DNA from: Candidatus Magnetominusculus xianensis
Lineage (GTDB): Bacteria > Nitrospirota > Thermodesulfovibrionia > Thermodesulfovibrionales > Magnetobacteriaceae
Reading direction: 5' to 3'
Length of the DNA: 64,000 nt
Assembly: GCA_001541255.1 (NCBI GenBank)
Contig: LNQR01000032.1
Coordinates: forward strand, 18,921 to 82,920
Shown: one piece after another, positions 41,327 through 51,167 of the stretch
Layout of the letters: each line of letters opens with the position of its first letter
Numbering within the stretch: position 1 is the first letter of the stretch
The notes under the pieces: generated by a model
Seen by the model: only the letters and a program-made list of their open reading frames with translations
Databases searched by the model: none
Told to the model about the DNA's origin: nothing
Made by a program: the position numbers and the translations under genes

Positions 41327-41422
41327 GGCAGCGTATGCAAACGCACTAACTGTAGACGGTGGGTGTTTACTTTGCCAGCAGCGGTTGTTTAATATATGGA
41401 TGATTTTAGAGGAGGCCATATT

Positions 41423-43960
41423 TTGGAAGAGAAATATAACCCTATTGCAATAGAGAAGAAGTGGCAGGAACTCTGGCATGAGACCGGCGTGGACTCAATC
41501 GTCAGGGATGACTCTAAAAAAAAATTCTACTGCCTTGAGATGTTCCCCTATCCCTCTGGAAAGATTCACATGGGGCATATCAGAAACTATGTCATCGGGG
41601 ACGTAATCACGCGCTACAAGAGGATGAGGGGTTTTAACGTACTCCACCCGATGGGCTGGGACGCCTTTGGGCTGCCTGCCGAAAATGCCGCCATACTGCA
41701 CGGCACACCCGCCTCAAAGTGGACGCTTGATAATATTGACTACATGAAAAAACAAATTGGCAAGATTGGATGCAGCTACGACTGGTCTCGTGAGCTGACC
41801 ACGTGTACGCCGCAATATTATAAGTGGAACCAGTGGTTCTTTATTAAAATGCTTGAACGCGGCCTTGCATATAAGAAAAACTCATCGGTAAACTGGTGCG
41901 GGCAATGCAGCACCGTCCTTGCAAACGAACAGGTTATCGAGGACAAGTGCTGGCGCTGTGACAGCGTCGTATCCAAAAAGGAACTTGAGCAGTGGTTTTT
42001 TAAGATAACCGCCTACGCCGAGGAACTGCTTGCCGGGTGCGATACACTAACAGGCTGGCCTGACCATGTGGTTGCGATGCAGAAAAACTGGATAGGCAAG
42101 AGCCTTGGGGCAGAGCTGGACTTCCCCGTTGAGAACTCTGATATAAAGATAAGGATATTCACAACACGCCCTGATACCCTGTTCGGTGCCACATTTGTTT
42201 GTCTCTCACCGGCACACCCGCTTGCCGCATTTCTTACAGAGGATCAGGAGGGATTGAGGCGCATAAGGACAGAGTACGATAAGCAGGACGCCGCCACAGC
42301 GCAAACCACGCTTGGTATGTTCACGGGTAAATACGCTGTAAATCCGATCAACGGCGAGCGCATCCCTATATATGTTGCCACCTTCGTGCTGATGGAATAC
42401 GGCACGGGCGCTATAATGTCCGTCCCCGCACACGACAGCAGGGATTTCGAGTTTGCAACGGCACATAATCTAACAATCAAACAGGTAATAGCCCCCCCCG
42501 AAGCCGTCAGTGAACTCAAGCCGCTTGCTGAGGCATATGAGGGCGAAGGCATACTCATAGAATCAGGAGATTTCACCGGCCTCCCAAACAAAGAGGCCAT
42601 TGTAAGGATAAACGAGTACATAGAGAACAAAGGAATCGGCACAGCCTCTGTCAAGTATAAACTGCGTGACTGGGGTATATCGAGGCAGCGCTACTGGGGT
42701 ACGCCAATCCCTGTTGTATACTGTGAAAACTGCGGCGCTCTGCCCGTACCGTTGGACGAACTACCGGTAATTCTGCCCGAAAACATAGAGCTAAAGGGTA
42801 TGGGCGGCTCCCCGCTTGCAGCGGTTGAGGGCTTCGTTGCGGCAAAGTGCCCGAAATGCAATGGCCCAGCCAGGCGCGACACCGACACAATGGACACGTT
42901 TGTGGATTCGTCATGGTACTTCATTCGCTACTGCTCAAAGATGAACGAAGATGCACTCGACAAACCAAACATAGAGCATTTTATGCCTGTTGACCAGTAC
43001 ATAGGCGGTGTTGAACACGCCGTGCTTCACCTGCTCTACTCAAGATTCTTCACGCGCGTACTCAGAGACTTAGGGATTGTTGCGGTTGAGGAACCATTCA
43101 CGAGGCTCTTGACGCAGGGGATGGTCTGCAAGGAGACACTGAAGTGTCCTGAGCACGGGTGGCTCTTCCCAGAAGAGGCAAAAGGCGGCAAGTGCAGCCA
43201 ATGTAATGGGAGCGTTGAGCGCGGCAGGGTTGAAAAGATGTCGAAATCAAAGAAAAACGTCGTCACCCCTGATGAACTTACAGAGCGGTACGGGGCAGAT
43301 ACGGCGCGGGTGTTTTCACTGTTTGCAGCCCCGCCGGAAAAAGACATAGACTGGTCAGACCAGGGCGTAGAAGGGGCATACCGCTTTTTAAACCGCCTCT
43401 GGACGCTGATTTATTCAAACATCGAACAATTAAAAACGCACAGGCAAAAGACACACACAACCGGCCCGTTAATCAGAAAGACCCATCAGACCATTAACAA
43501 GGTCACTCAATCAGTCGAACGTGACTATCACTTTAACACGGCAATAGCGGCGCTGATGGAACTGCTGAACGAGGCGAATTCGTTTAGGCCATCAAAAGAC
43601 GAAGACTATGCATCGCTTTATTTTGCAGTGCGCTCTATGCTGCTGTTACTAAGCCCGTTTGCGCCTCACATATGTGAAGAGCTGTGGCAAGGCATAGGCG
43701 AGAAAGGCTCCATACTGCTGCACTCATGGCCGGAATGGGACGAGGAGGCTGCAAAAGAAGAGGAAATAGAGCTGGTCATACAAATCAACGGCAAGGTCAG
43801 GGCAAAAGAGAAGGTCTCCGCCTCGCTTGATGACGACAATATCAGGGAATTTGCGCTGAAAAATATAAAAGTAATGGAGCTTCTTGCGGCTGGGAAACAA
43901 CCCAGACAAAAGATTCTCGTAAAAAGACCCGGCTCCTGTATTGTGAACATAGTGTTTTAA
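41423..43960 (+). CDS. leuS: Leucyl-tRNA synthetase
   Basis: An 845-residue class I synthetase that charges tRNA-Leu. The HIGH motif is [12 protein letters not shown] and the KMSKS motif is [12 protein letters not shown]; the editing (CP1) domain lies between them ([19 protein letters not shown]), and a zinc-type pair CPKCNG precedes [11 protein letters not shown] second Cys set (CPEHGW, CSQCNG) lies before KMSKS. The C-terminal [10 protein letters not shown] is the family tRNA-binding end. The start is TTG 41423: GAGGAGG lies seven bases before it and the product then begins [14 protein letters not shown], the normal start for the family. An ATG at 41396 adds nine unlikely residues. Confidence 0.96.
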   Translation: MEEKYNPIAIEKKWQELWHETGVDSIVRDDSKKKFYCLEMFPYPSGKIHMGHIRNYVIGDVITRYKRMRGFNVLHPMGWDAFGLPAENAAILHGTPASKWTLDNIDYMKKQIGKIGCSYDWSRELTTCTPQYYKWNQWFFIKMLERGLAYKKNSSVNWCGQCSTVLANEQVIEDKCWRCDSVVSKKELEQWFFKITAYAEELLAGCDTLTGWPDHVVAMQKNWIGKSLGAELDFPVENSDIKIRIFTTRPDTLFGATFVCLSPAHPLAAFLTEDQEGLRRIRTEYDKQDAATAQTTLGMFTGKYAVNPINGERIPIYVATFVLMEYGTGAIMSVPAHDSRDFEFATAHNLTIKQVIAPPEAVSELKPLAEAYEGEGILIESGDFTGLPNKEAIVRINEYIENKGIGTASVKYKLRDWGISRQRYWGTPIPVVYCENCGALPVPLDELPVILPENIELKGMGGSPLAAVEGFVAAKCPKCNGPARRDTDTMDTFVDSSWYFIRYCSKMNEDALDKPNIEHFMPVDQYIGGVEHAVLHLLYSRFFTRVLRDLGIVAVEEPFTRLLTQGMVCKETLKCPEHGWLFPEEAKGGKCSQCNGSVERGRVEKMSKSKKNVVTPDELTERYGADTARVFSLFAAPPEKDIDWSDQGVEGAYRFLNRLWTLIYSNIEQLKTHRQKTHTTGPLIRKTHQTINKVTQSVERDYHFNTAIAALMELLNEANSFRPSKDEDYASLYFAVRSMLLLLSPFAPHICEELWQGIGEKGSILLHSWPEWDEEAAKEEEIELVIQINGKVRAKEKVSASLDDDNIREFALKNIKVMELLAAGKQPRQKILVKRPGSCIVNIVF

Positions 43961-44018
43961 GTAAATTATAATTAAACTCACATTGCAAACACTCTGATTA
44001 AGCAGAAGCGCTGTCCCG

Positions 44019-44051
44019 GTGAGTGCCGTGTCCTAAGCTCACGGCACTCAC
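44019..44051 (+). terminator. Strong hairpin terminator after leuS
   Basis: GTGAGTGCCGTG at 44019-44030 pairs exactly with CACGGCACTCAC at 44040-44051, leaving a nine-base loop, followed by ATGAGTTTTATTT. It ends leuS. It lies only eight bases before the end of the convergent carbonic anhydrase gene, so it may serve both. Confidence 0.75.
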
Positions 44052-44058
44052 ATGAGTT

Positions 44059-44880
44059 TTATTTAGATTCTTGCAGCTGCCTGTCGTTTATTGGTTGAAC
44101 CGGCCTTGCGTTTTTACCAATAACAGATTTAAACTTGTCTATCTGAGATTTCGACACTTCTATCGTACCCTTGGCAACATTCCAACTGACGCCTTCACTG
44201 CACGGAGGCGTCGTCAATGAGCCGGTATAAACAATAATATTGTCCATTTTGGGCAGAAGGGCAGAGGCATTAACATTTATACATGGCAAGGACTTTTCCT
44301 CGTTGACCTTCTCCGGCAGATTCTCCCATAGTGTCTTTATCGTGGCATTTTCCTTTCCCTCGGTCATGAATATACCCAATACTGCAAGCTCTCCTAGATC
44401 ATTTCTATGTACCAAATGCAGTTCCATAGGATAATCTTTGCCGGTGACGGTGTGTTCGCTTGGATGGTGAAAGTGAAACTGCACCAGTTGGTAAGTCTTT
44501 CCGTATATGGTGATGGTACTGCCAGGGGCATAGTTAACCTGTATCGTGTGTCCATTGTTTATCATCTTTAATGGGACAGCCTTATAATTAACCCTGAAGG
44601 GTATCTTCATATCGGCCTTTTTCATGTCTTTAATGTCAACTGGAGACTGGTGTTTGCCAACCTTACATACTGCGTACTCAGATGTTAAGTCCCCCCATTT
44701 TATAGGTCCGCTGTCTCCTTCATATGTCCAGTGTGTCTTATGTTCGCTCTTAGCGCGTCCAGTTTCCTTATCCTCTCCGGCATAACCATTTCCCGTATAA
44801 GCAAGCAATGCTACAATTAAAACACATACATTAAGCCCATCGGTTCTCAGGTTAAATCTGTTTTTCCTCTCATCTGCCAT
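44059..44880 (-). CDS. cah: Alpha-carbonic anhydrase, periplasmic
   Basis: A 273-residue alpha-class carbonic anhydrase, which interconverts CO2 and bicarbonate. The three zinc His are in QFHFHHPSEH and MELHLVHRN; other family blocks are HWTYEGDSGPIKWG, QSPVDI and YTGSLTTPPCSEGVSW. The N terminus has a hydrophobic export segment (LNVCVLIVALLAYTGNGYA), so the enzyme acts in the periplasm. ATG 44880 is chosen because GGAGGGGG lies six bases before it; the ATG five codons upstream is within that site. It stands alone, convergent with leuS, downstream of the chemoreceptor gene. Confidence 0.94.
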   Translation of the reverse strand: MADERKNRFNLRTDGLNVCVLIVALLAYTGNGYAGEDKETGRAKSEHKTHWTYEGDSGPIKWGDLTSEYAVCKVGKHQSPVDIKDMKKADMKIPFRVNYKAVPLKMINNGHTIQVNYAPGSTITIYGKTYQLVQFHFHHPSEHTVTGKDYPMELHLVHRNDLGELAVLGIFMTEGKENATIKTLWENLPEKVNEEKSLPCINVNASALLPKMDNIIVYTGSLTTPPCSEGVSWNVAKGTIEVSKSQIDKFKSVIGKNARPVQPINDRQLQESK

Positions 44881-44986
44881 TTGTGCCCCCTCCATTTGCT
44901 TTGTGTTATTAATGAGAATCCCACTATTTTGCTGACCTTGCCACGTTTGTCCTGTTAAGCAACGCCCTCCATTTCACACATCCCTT

Positions 44987-46657
44987 TTAATACTTCTCAA
45001 ATTCGCTGTCATCAGAGTGGTCTTTACTATCTTCTAATTGAATCGTTTTTCCTTTGGCAGGGGCTGGTGATTTTGGTCTTTGCGTGGCAGCCGCGTGCGC
45101 TATTGCCATGGGTTTATGTTTGGCCTTCGTCTGAACTCTGGCTGCACCTTCGGTGCCAGTCTTAAAGAATGCAATTGTGCTTTGCAGTTGATCAGACTGT
45201 GACGCTAATTCCTGAGACGTGGAGGCCATCTCCTCGGCGGCTGATGCGTTTTGTTGTATGACCTGGTCTAACTGCTGAATGGCCTTGTTTATCTGTTCAG
45301 CTCCGGAGTTTTGCTCATTGCTGGCAGCCGTTATCTCTTGTACCAAATCTGCTGTCTTCCTTATATCTGGTACTAATTTATTGAGCATAGTGCCGGCCTG
45401 TTCTGCTATGCTAACGCTTGAGGCTGAGAGTTCACTTATCTCACCAGCGGCCTTTTGGCTTCTCTCTGCAAGTTTTCTCACTTCTGAGGCCACTACCGCA
45501 AATCCCTTGCCATGCTCGCCGGCTCTTGCCGCTTCTATTGCTGCATTTAGCGCTAAAAGGTTTGTCTGCCTCGCTATTTCCTCTATAATTGAAATCTTAC
45601 TGGCTATTTCTTTCATAGCGCTAACGGCTTCTGACACCGCTTTGCCACTGTCAAGCGCGTCTTTTGCCGCTGTTGTTGATATTGCCTCTGTCTGTCTTGA
45701 GTTGTCTGTGGTTTGCTTTATGTTCGAGGTCATCTCTTCCATTGAAGATGATGTCTCCTCGATAGAGGCCGCCTGCTGTGTCGCACCTTCTGAGAGTTGC
45801 TGCGCGCCTGAGGAGAGTTCGCTGCTGCCTGATGCAACGTTATCAACTGCTGTGCGCACACTGGCTACGACCTCTTTTAGTTTTTCAACCATATCGTTTA
45901 ATGCGTTGGCAAGCTGCCCTACCTCATCTTTTCTATTTAAGTCTATCTTCTTGCTTAGGTCCCCGCCTGCTACGGCCTCGGCAAATGTTACCCCGCGCTT
46001 CAGCGGATTGCTTATCGAATTAGAAATTATTATCCCCAGTCCCATAGCTATAATCATACCTATTACCGTTATAGTGATAATGAGACCCGTAACCTTATCG
46101 GTAAGCGCTGTGTTTGAATCCGAGGTCTCTTTAGCCACCTTTAATTTTGTTTCCTGCAAGGTGTTTATAGCCTCCTGCTCTTCCATCGCTGCCTTTTTCC
46201 CCGCTCCCTTGATAAGGACTTGTGCCTCCTCTTGTTTATCAGCCAATAATAACTCTGTCACCTTGGTTATTACCTCACCGTAGGCATGTCTTGTCTCAAG
46301 GAAATGTTTATATGCCTCACGGCCTTTATCCGTGATTATCGTTTTTTCATACTCAGTTGAAAGTTTATCTATGTCTTCCCTTAACTTTTTAATAGTATCT
46401 ATGGACTTCTGCATCTCCTCTTTTGTCGCTGCCTCTGCTAAGTCTCTTACATTTACCCGTATCCTCTGAAAATTTGTTGATATATCACCCAAATAGCCTA
46501 TTGGTACTGTCATCTTTTCATACAAGAAAGTGTCAGCATCGTCTATTTTGTGCAAGTTGATTATCCCAAAGACACCAATACAGGCCGCGATTAAAGATAC
46601 CAGTAAAAAACTCCCTATTAACTTCGTGCTGATTTTCATGTTATCCAGAAAACTCAT
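44987..46657 (-). CDS. Methyl-accepting chemotaxis protein
   Basis: A 556-residue chemoreceptor. A membrane helix at about 10-32 and one at 190-212 ([20 protein letters not shown]) enclose a periplasmic four-helix-bundle sensor domain without a known ligand. A HAMP domain follows, then the long signalling coiled coil with the conserved tip [20 protein letters not shown] followed by [11 protein letters not shown], and methylation helices rich in Glu/Gln. The tail ends with basic Pro/Lys-rich sequence and no CheR-binding pentapeptide. AAGGAGG precedes the ATG. Its promoter is listed at 46697-46725. Confidence 0.95.
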   Translation of the reverse strand: MSFLDNMKISTKLIGSFLLVSLIAACIGVFGIINLHKIDDADTFLYEKMTVPIGYLGDISTNFQRIRVNVRDLAEAATKEEMQKSIDTIKKLREDIDKLSTEYEKTIITDKGREAYKHFLETRHAYGEVITKVTELLLADKQEEAQVLIKGAGKKAAMEEQEAINTLQETKLKVAKETSDSNTALTDKVTGLIITITVIGMIIAMGLGIIISNSISNPLKRGVTFAEAVAGGDLSKKIDLNRKDEVGQLANALNDMVEKLKEVVASVRTAVDNVASGSSELSSGAQQLSEGATQQAASIEETSSSMEEMTSNIKQTTDNSRQTEAISTTAAKDALDSGKAVSEAVSAMKEIASKISIIEEIARQTNLLALNAAIEAARAGEHGKGFAVVASEVRKLAERSQKAAGEISELSASSVSIAEQAGTMLNKLVPDIRKTADLVQEITAASNEQNSGAEQINKAIQQLDQVIQQNASAAEEMASTSQELASQSDQLQSTIAFFKTGTEGAARVQTKAKHKPMAIAHAAATQRPKSPAPAKGKTIQLEDSKDHSDDSEFEKY

Positions 46658-46696
46658 TCCTGCCTCCTTAGTTTGATGTTACATTAGTGTGTACGC

Positions 46697-46725
46697 ATTA
46701 TACATAATCGCGATGAAATAAGCAA
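46697..46725 (-). promoter_or_regulatory. Promoter of the chemoreceptor gene
   Basis: On the minus strand TTGCTT (46725-46720) and TATAAT (46702-46697) are separated by 17 bases. The chemoreceptor start follows about 40 bases downstream. The -35 matches the consensus at four bases. It lies in the gap after the sugar kinase gene. Confidence 0.6.
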
Positions 46726-46736
46726 GTGTTTTTGCA

Positions 46737-47669
46737 TTATATTTTGTGGAATTCAGCTAGACCATTGATACCCATTAGGGGCATTGCAGACATGAACTCA
46801 CCGATTTCTGATATACGCGGAATTCCTGCCCTGCCTCCTGTTTTAAGGCATTTCATAGCGGCAGCAGCAGTGGCAAAGCGAATGATTTCTTCGTGCGGCC
46901 AGTTATTCAATAAGCCATAGAGACAGCCGCCGTGAAATACATCGCCCGCACCGGTTGTATCAACTGCCCTGATGTCATACGCCGGATGATAAAACGTTCG
47001 GTCATCTATCATGGTCAGGCTGCCCTTGCTTCCAAGCGTGACAGAGGCAAACCGAACGCCTGATGCGGTGAGCTGTGAGAGGGTTTTGTTGTGGCTTGAC
47101 GCGTATTTTTCGCTGAATTTCTCTGAACACACCACATAGTCACACAGCGGGATGAGTTCATGCGTCTTTGAGCGCACTGAGCCAGCGTCCAGCATGACGG
47201 GGATACCGAGGGATTTAGCCATCTCTGCCGCATTAATCGAGGCATCTTCCATAAGGCCGTCCAGATGCAGGATATTAGCATCTTTAAGAAACGCCTCAGT
47301 AACGGTGCATTCGCCCTTTAAGGAGCGCGACCAGAAGATTGTCCTGCCTGCGGTCTTTTTATTAATTATAATGCAGGCAGTCTGAGAGGAGCCGCCCTTT
47401 TCAGTGAGCATGTGAGATATGTCAACGCCCTCGGCGATGAGGCCGTGTTTGATTTTCCCACCTGCCTCGTCATCTCCGACAAGCCCCATGAATCTCGTAT
47501 TAACTCCAAGGCGGCTCAACGTAACAAGGGCAGTAGCAACAGGGCCGCCGCCTTCAATAATCCACGGCGAGACCTCACACTTTGTGTCCTCCACGGGAAA
47601 CGTATCCACGAAGGATAAGTAATCAAGGCTGCACTGCCCAAGTCCGGCAGCAAGGCTATATTTATTCAT
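46737..47669 (-). CDS. PfkB family sugar/nucleoside kinase
   Basis: A 310-residue kinase of the ribokinase/PfkB family. The N-terminal signature is WIIEGGGPVATALVTLSRLG, and the C-terminal active site is DTTGAGDVFHGGCLYGLL with the catalytic Asp and the anion hole. These enzymes phosphorylate a sugar, nucleoside or related alcohol using ATP in the cytoplasm; the substrate cannot be read from sequence. The start lacks an obvious ribosome site. It lies between the chemoreceptor and the toxin-antitoxin pair without close linkage to either. Confidence 0.9.
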   Translation of the reverse strand: MNKYSLAAGLGQCSLDYLSFVDTFPVEDTKCEVSPWIIEGGGPVATALVTLSRLGVNTRFMGLVGDDEAGGKIKHGLIAEGVDISHMLTEKGGSSQTACIIINKKTAGRTIFWSRSLKGECTVTEAFLKDANILHLDGLMEDASINAAEMAKSLGIPVMLDAGSVRSKTHELIPLCDYVVCSEKFSEKYASSHNKTLSQLTASGVRFASVTLGSKGSLTMIDDRTFYHPAYDIRAVDTTGAGDVFHGGCLYGLLNNWPHEEIIRFATAAAAMKCLKTGGRAGIPRISEIGEFMSAMPLMGINGLAEFHKI

Positions 47670-47715
47670 ATATTTAATGTCATTAAACTTAACGCAGCGC
47701 AGCCGCGGCTACAGT

Positions 47716-48078
47716 TTAATAATTACTGTTGTGAATACGTGTTAACTTTTCTCCAACAATCCATAAGTGATGCCTAAGATGTTCAAGGTCTATGCGGTGT
47801 ATGACCTGTTGAAAGACATTTATAATGTGTTGTTTTCCCTGCCTTGCAACTCTCATAATCATTATTCCCGCATATTTTTCTGGCGGATATGCCCTTATGT
47901 CAGAAAAATCTTTATCCAGAGTAACCAGGACACGATTTTCATCTTTACAACGTTCTATAAGAAATCTATCTGCCGCACCCGTCATTTGCTGCTCATTTAC
48001 TGTTATTGCATCATGTCCTGCGTTAATTAGCATTTGAGCTATTTCAACCGGCAAGTTTTCGTCTATCTTAAACTGCAT
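47716..48078 (-). CDS. DUF5615 PIN-like toxin
   Basis: A 120-residue protein of the DUF5615 PIN-like type. Acidic residues for metal binding lie in KIDENLPVEIAQML, then GAADRFLIERC and VLVTLDKDFSDIRAY. This group is believed to contain ribonuclease toxins related to VapC. The ATG at 48078 is four bases after the antitoxin stop, which gives coupling; a TTG four codons earlier is also possible. Together with the upstream DUF433 gene it forms a common toxin-antitoxin arrangement. Confidence 0.85.
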   Translation of the reverse strand: MQFKIDENLPVEIAQMLINAGHDAITVNEQQMTGAADRFLIERCKDENRVLVTLDKDFSDIRAYPPEKYAGIMIMRVARQGKQHIINVFQQVIHRIDLEHLRHHLWIVGEKLTRIHNSNY

Positions 48079-48082
48079 TGTC

Positions 48083-48325
<243 letters not shown>

Positions 48326-48335
48326 CTACTGATTA

Positions 48336-49298
48336 TTATAGCACATTGTCAGGCTTAACCACGTCCTTTGCCCACAGGTTTTGTTTTTTGTATGTCTTCC
48401 AGCGGTTGTGCATCCAGAGGTATTGGCCGGGGAACTGCTTTATTATCTCTTCCATTACGCGGGCTGTCTCCTGTGTTAATCTGATTATCTCGGCCTTTTC
48501 GCTTTCATACCCCGCAGCCGGGAATATGGGGTCGCTTACGTAGCCCGTAAACCCCCCTTCTTTCCTCCTCCTGCAGCAGGCGATTACTACTATGGGGCGT
48601 TTATACAATGTTGCAAGCATGGCTGGGATTGGTGTGGCGGTTGCAGTTCTGCCAAAATATTGTATTGACACTCCCTTTGCAGTGCTTTGGTCGGGCAGCA
48701 TTCCTATGGATTTGCCCTTTCTCAGGGTCTCCTGAAGCGTGAACATGGCGTTGGTCTTTGCTATGAACAACTGGCCGCTTTCCGCGCGGTTGGCATAGAT
48801 TAGTTTCTCTAAGTATGGGTTATCAAGCGGCCTGACCACAACTACCAGAGGAATCCCGACGGCGGAACTTACATAGGGCAGGAACTCCCAATTCCCGATA
48901 TGCGGCGTTACAAATATGCACCCACCTGCCTTTTCATGGGCCGCCTTTGCCTTGAGAAACAGGGCCTCAAGCTCCGGGTATGATTCTTTTATCAGTCTAA
49001 TGTAGTCGTTCGCTCTCAGCAGGGCCTGATATTTTATGCCTTCCATAAATGTTAGAAAAAAAGACGCGGCACTTCTGCCAGCAGTCTCCTGTACTTCTTT
49101 CTTTGACATCTGCGGGAAGGCCAGCGTAATGTTCTCAACGGCTATGCGCCTCCTTTTCGGTACGAAGATAAAAAGCAGCAGACCTAAGAATGCAGAGATT
49201 GCGTGCATCGCCCGTGTTGGCAGCGCCGCAGTCGCTAAAAAGATTAACCGCACTGCACAGTATTCAATAATCCATCTTATGCGTTTGTACTTTTTCAC
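48336..49298 (-). CDS. LpxL/HtrB-type lauroyl acyltransferase family protein
   Basis: A 320-residue membrane-bound acyltransferase of the lipid A biosynthesis (LpxL/HtrB) family. The HX4E catalytic motif is in FVTPHIGNWEFLPYVSS; MLPDQSTAKGVSIQYFGR and FPGQYLWMHNRWKT are other family blocks. An N-terminal hydrophobic segment (AVRLIFLATAALPTRAMHAI) anchors it at the inner face of the membrane. It would add a secondary acyl chain to lipid A or to a related lipid. It supports an outer membrane. The gene is 46 bases after the REC-PAS-GGDEF gene on the same strand. Confidence 0.9.
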   Translation of the reverse strand: MKKYKRIRWIIEYCAVRLIFLATAALPTRAMHAISAFLGLLLFIFVPKRRRIAVENITLAFPQMSKKEVQETAGRSAASFFLTFMEGIKYQALLRANDYIRLIKESYPELEALFLKAKAAHEKAGGCIFVTPHIGNWEFLPYVSSAVGIPLVVVVRPLDNPYLEKLIYANRAESGQLFIAKTNAMFTLQETLRKGKSIGMLPDQSTAKGVSIQYFGRTATATPIPAMLATLYKRPIVVIACCRRRKEGGFTGYVSDPIFPAAGYESEKAEIIRLTQETARVMEEIIKQFPGQYLWMHNRWKTYKKQNLWAKDVVKPDNVL

Positions 49299-49344
49299 AA
49301 TTATTGGGAGGGAAATCGTTTGGATATTTTACCGGTGTATATTA

Positions 49345-50670
49345 TTATGCGATGGTCCGCCGTCCTGCCTTTTTGTGTTCCTTGTCCTTGTACATCAGCG
49401 CATCTGCCGCGATTATCAACTCATCCAGCGTGGCTGGTTTTACTGGGTCATATATAGTTATACCTGTACTTAAGGACAGCGTCATGTTGTTTTCCCTGAG
49501 GGATAGATTATATGCCTCGATATTTTCGGCAAGACGGGTTTTAATCGTATCCTCTGCCTCATCCGCCATTTCTGTGACGAGGACAATGAACTCATCTCCA
49601 CCCATTCGCCCAATGATGTCCGACTCCCTGAACGTATCTTTCAACACGTCTGCCGCTGCCTTTATTATTATGTCGCCGTCTTTGTGTCCCCTTGTGTCGT
49701 TTATGTGCTTCAGGCCGTCAAGGTCTAAAAACACTATCAGCATTTGTTTGCTATACCGTCCGGCCATTTTAAACTGCTGCTCTGCCAGCGTGTAAAAACC
49801 ACGACGGTTGTAAAGCCCGGTAAGCTCATCCACGATGGACAGCTTATGCAGCTTTTCCCTTAGTATTGCTATCTCGGTTACGTCAGTTCCGACGCATATG
49901 ATACTATTTGGGGTGCCGTCGTCTTTATACAGACACGTAGAGTTCCAGTTTATGTATTTATCTGTCTTGCCTTCAATGCTTGTCTTCAGCTCAAGGTTAT
50001 TTATACTGCACAGTGACAGGATATTGTAGAACTTCTCCAGATTGCGGGAGAAATCCTCATCTCCGCTGCTTTTCTGTGCCTGCGGCAGGAAACAATCCCT
50101 CCAGCCCCTGCCGATGAGTTCTTTAGGATTAATGCCAAGTATTCTGGTTGCCGAGTCGTTGAGGAAATCTATTATACCTTCGTTTGACATCTCGCACACG
50201 ATGGCCGGTAAAAACGCTACTAAAGTCCTGTACCTCAGCTCTGATTCTCTGAGCGCCCGCTCCGCATCCAGGCGCATCGATTGCAGTTCGCCAAGCTTTA
50301 TCGCGTTCATTATAGAGTGACAGAGCAGTTCAGCCGTAATGCGGGCCTTATTCAGATAATCCTTAGCGCCCTTTTTCATCGCCAAAAGCACTATCTCCTC
50401 GTCCCCCTGGCCCGTCAGGAAAATAATCGGCGTGGTGATTCCCTCAAGACGCGCCCTTTCGATTACCTCAAGGCCGTCCGTCTCTCCAAGCATATAGTCC
50501 ACAATTATTATGTCGAATTTGTCAGTGAGCAGCTTGTCTATCGCATCGGGAACTGTCTGCACATCCACGATCTTCAGAGAAACATTCTTAAACCCTTCCC
50601 TTATGTAATCCCTTACAAGGAGAACATCCTCTTCGTCGTCGTCAATGAGCAGTACTCTCATCTCTTTCAT
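49345..50670 (-). CDS. REC-PAS-GGDEF diguanylate cyclase
   Basis: A 441-residue response regulator. Residues 1-125 are a receiver domain with phospho-acceptor D58 (FDIIIVDYMLGE). A PAS domain (about 145-270) follows, and then a GGDEF domain with an intact MGGDEF near residue 357, so it should make cyclic di-GMP when phosphorylated. A PAS ligand could tune it. The start overlaps the stop of the receiver-only gene upstream by four bases (50667-50670). The histidine kinase of the same operon is the likely phosphate donor. Confidence 0.95.
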   Translation of the reverse strand: MKEMRVLLIDDDEEDVLLVRDYIREGFKNVSLKIVDVQTVPDAIDKLLTDKFDIIIVDYMLGETDGLEVIERARLEGITTPIIFLTGQGDEEIVLLAMKKGAKDYLNKARITAELLCHSIMNAIKLGELQSMRLDAERALRESELRYRTLVAFLPAIVCEMSNEGIIDFLNDSATRILGINPKELIGRGWRDCFLPQAQKSSGDEDFSRNLEKFYNILSLCSINNLELKTSIEGKTDKYINWNSTCLYKDDGTPNSIICVGTDVTEIAILREKLHKLSIVDELTGLYNRRGFYTLAEQQFKMAGRYSKQMLIVFLDLDGLKHINDTRGHKDGDIIIKAAADVLKDTFRESDIIGRMGGDEFIVLVTEMADEAEDTIKTRLAENIEAYNLSLRENNMTLSLSTGITIYDPVKPATLDELIIAADALMYKDKEHKKAGRRTIA

Positions 50671-51167
50671 CTGTAACCCTTATCTGTTTTTTTTGTGAAT
50701 ATCTTTACGCATTGGCTGTCCGTAGTCATTTTTTCAGGTTTTTCGGGAAGTTCAACTGCATTGAACCAGTATTTTGAGATTATTCCTGCAATTTCTATCA
50801 GGCGGTCAAAGCTCTCAGGTTTCCTGACATACGAATTTACGCCAAGGTTATAGCATTGCTGTATGTCCTCTTTTGAAGATGATGTCGTCATTGCTATGAT
50901 TGGAATAGGTCTCATGGTTACATCTGATTTTATCGCTTGCAGCGTCTCAAGGCCGTCTTTCCTCGGCATGTTCAAGTCAAGCAGTATCAAGTCGGGATGG
51001 CCTTTTTTTGACAGATACTCCAGCAGCTTCTCACCATCCTCAACCCATGTAATATTGGCGTTGAGGCCGGTCTCTTTGAACGCGTCTGCTATCAGGATAT
51101 TGTCGTCTTCGTCATCATCGGCGTGGAGAATTTGAAATTGCTCTAATGCTTTTTCATCTGTTTTCAA
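50667..51167 (-). CDS. Single-domain response regulator (Rcp1-like)
   Basis: A 166-residue receiver protein: acidic pocket HADDDEDDN, phospho-acceptor D64 in LILLDLNMPRKDGLE, Thr/Ser switch IIAMTTSSSKED and Lys in SYVRKPESF. There is no output domain, as in Rcp1-type regulators that pass phosphate or bind partners; these commonly sit next to phytochrome-like kinases. It overlaps the kinase gene upstream by four bases (51164-51167) and the GGDEF gene downstream likewise, so all three are made in step. Confidence 0.94.
   Translation of the reverse strand: MKTDEKALEQFQILHADDDEDDNILIADAFKETGLNANITWVEDGEKLLEYLSKKGHPDLILLDLNMPRKDGLETLQAIKSDVTMRPIPIIAMTTSSSKEDIQQCYNLGVNSYVRKPESFDRLIEIAGIISKYWFNAVELPEKPEKMTTDSQCVKIFTKKTDKGYR

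Noticed and set aside
41327..41422. T-box leader before leuS
   Set aside because: The region is under 100 bases and shows no T-box sequence or terminator stem.
45279..46283. Long plus-strand frame opposite the chemoreceptor gene
   Set aside because: It mirrors the repetitive Ala/Ser-rich coding sequence of the chemoreceptor on the other strand, has no family features and no ribosome site.
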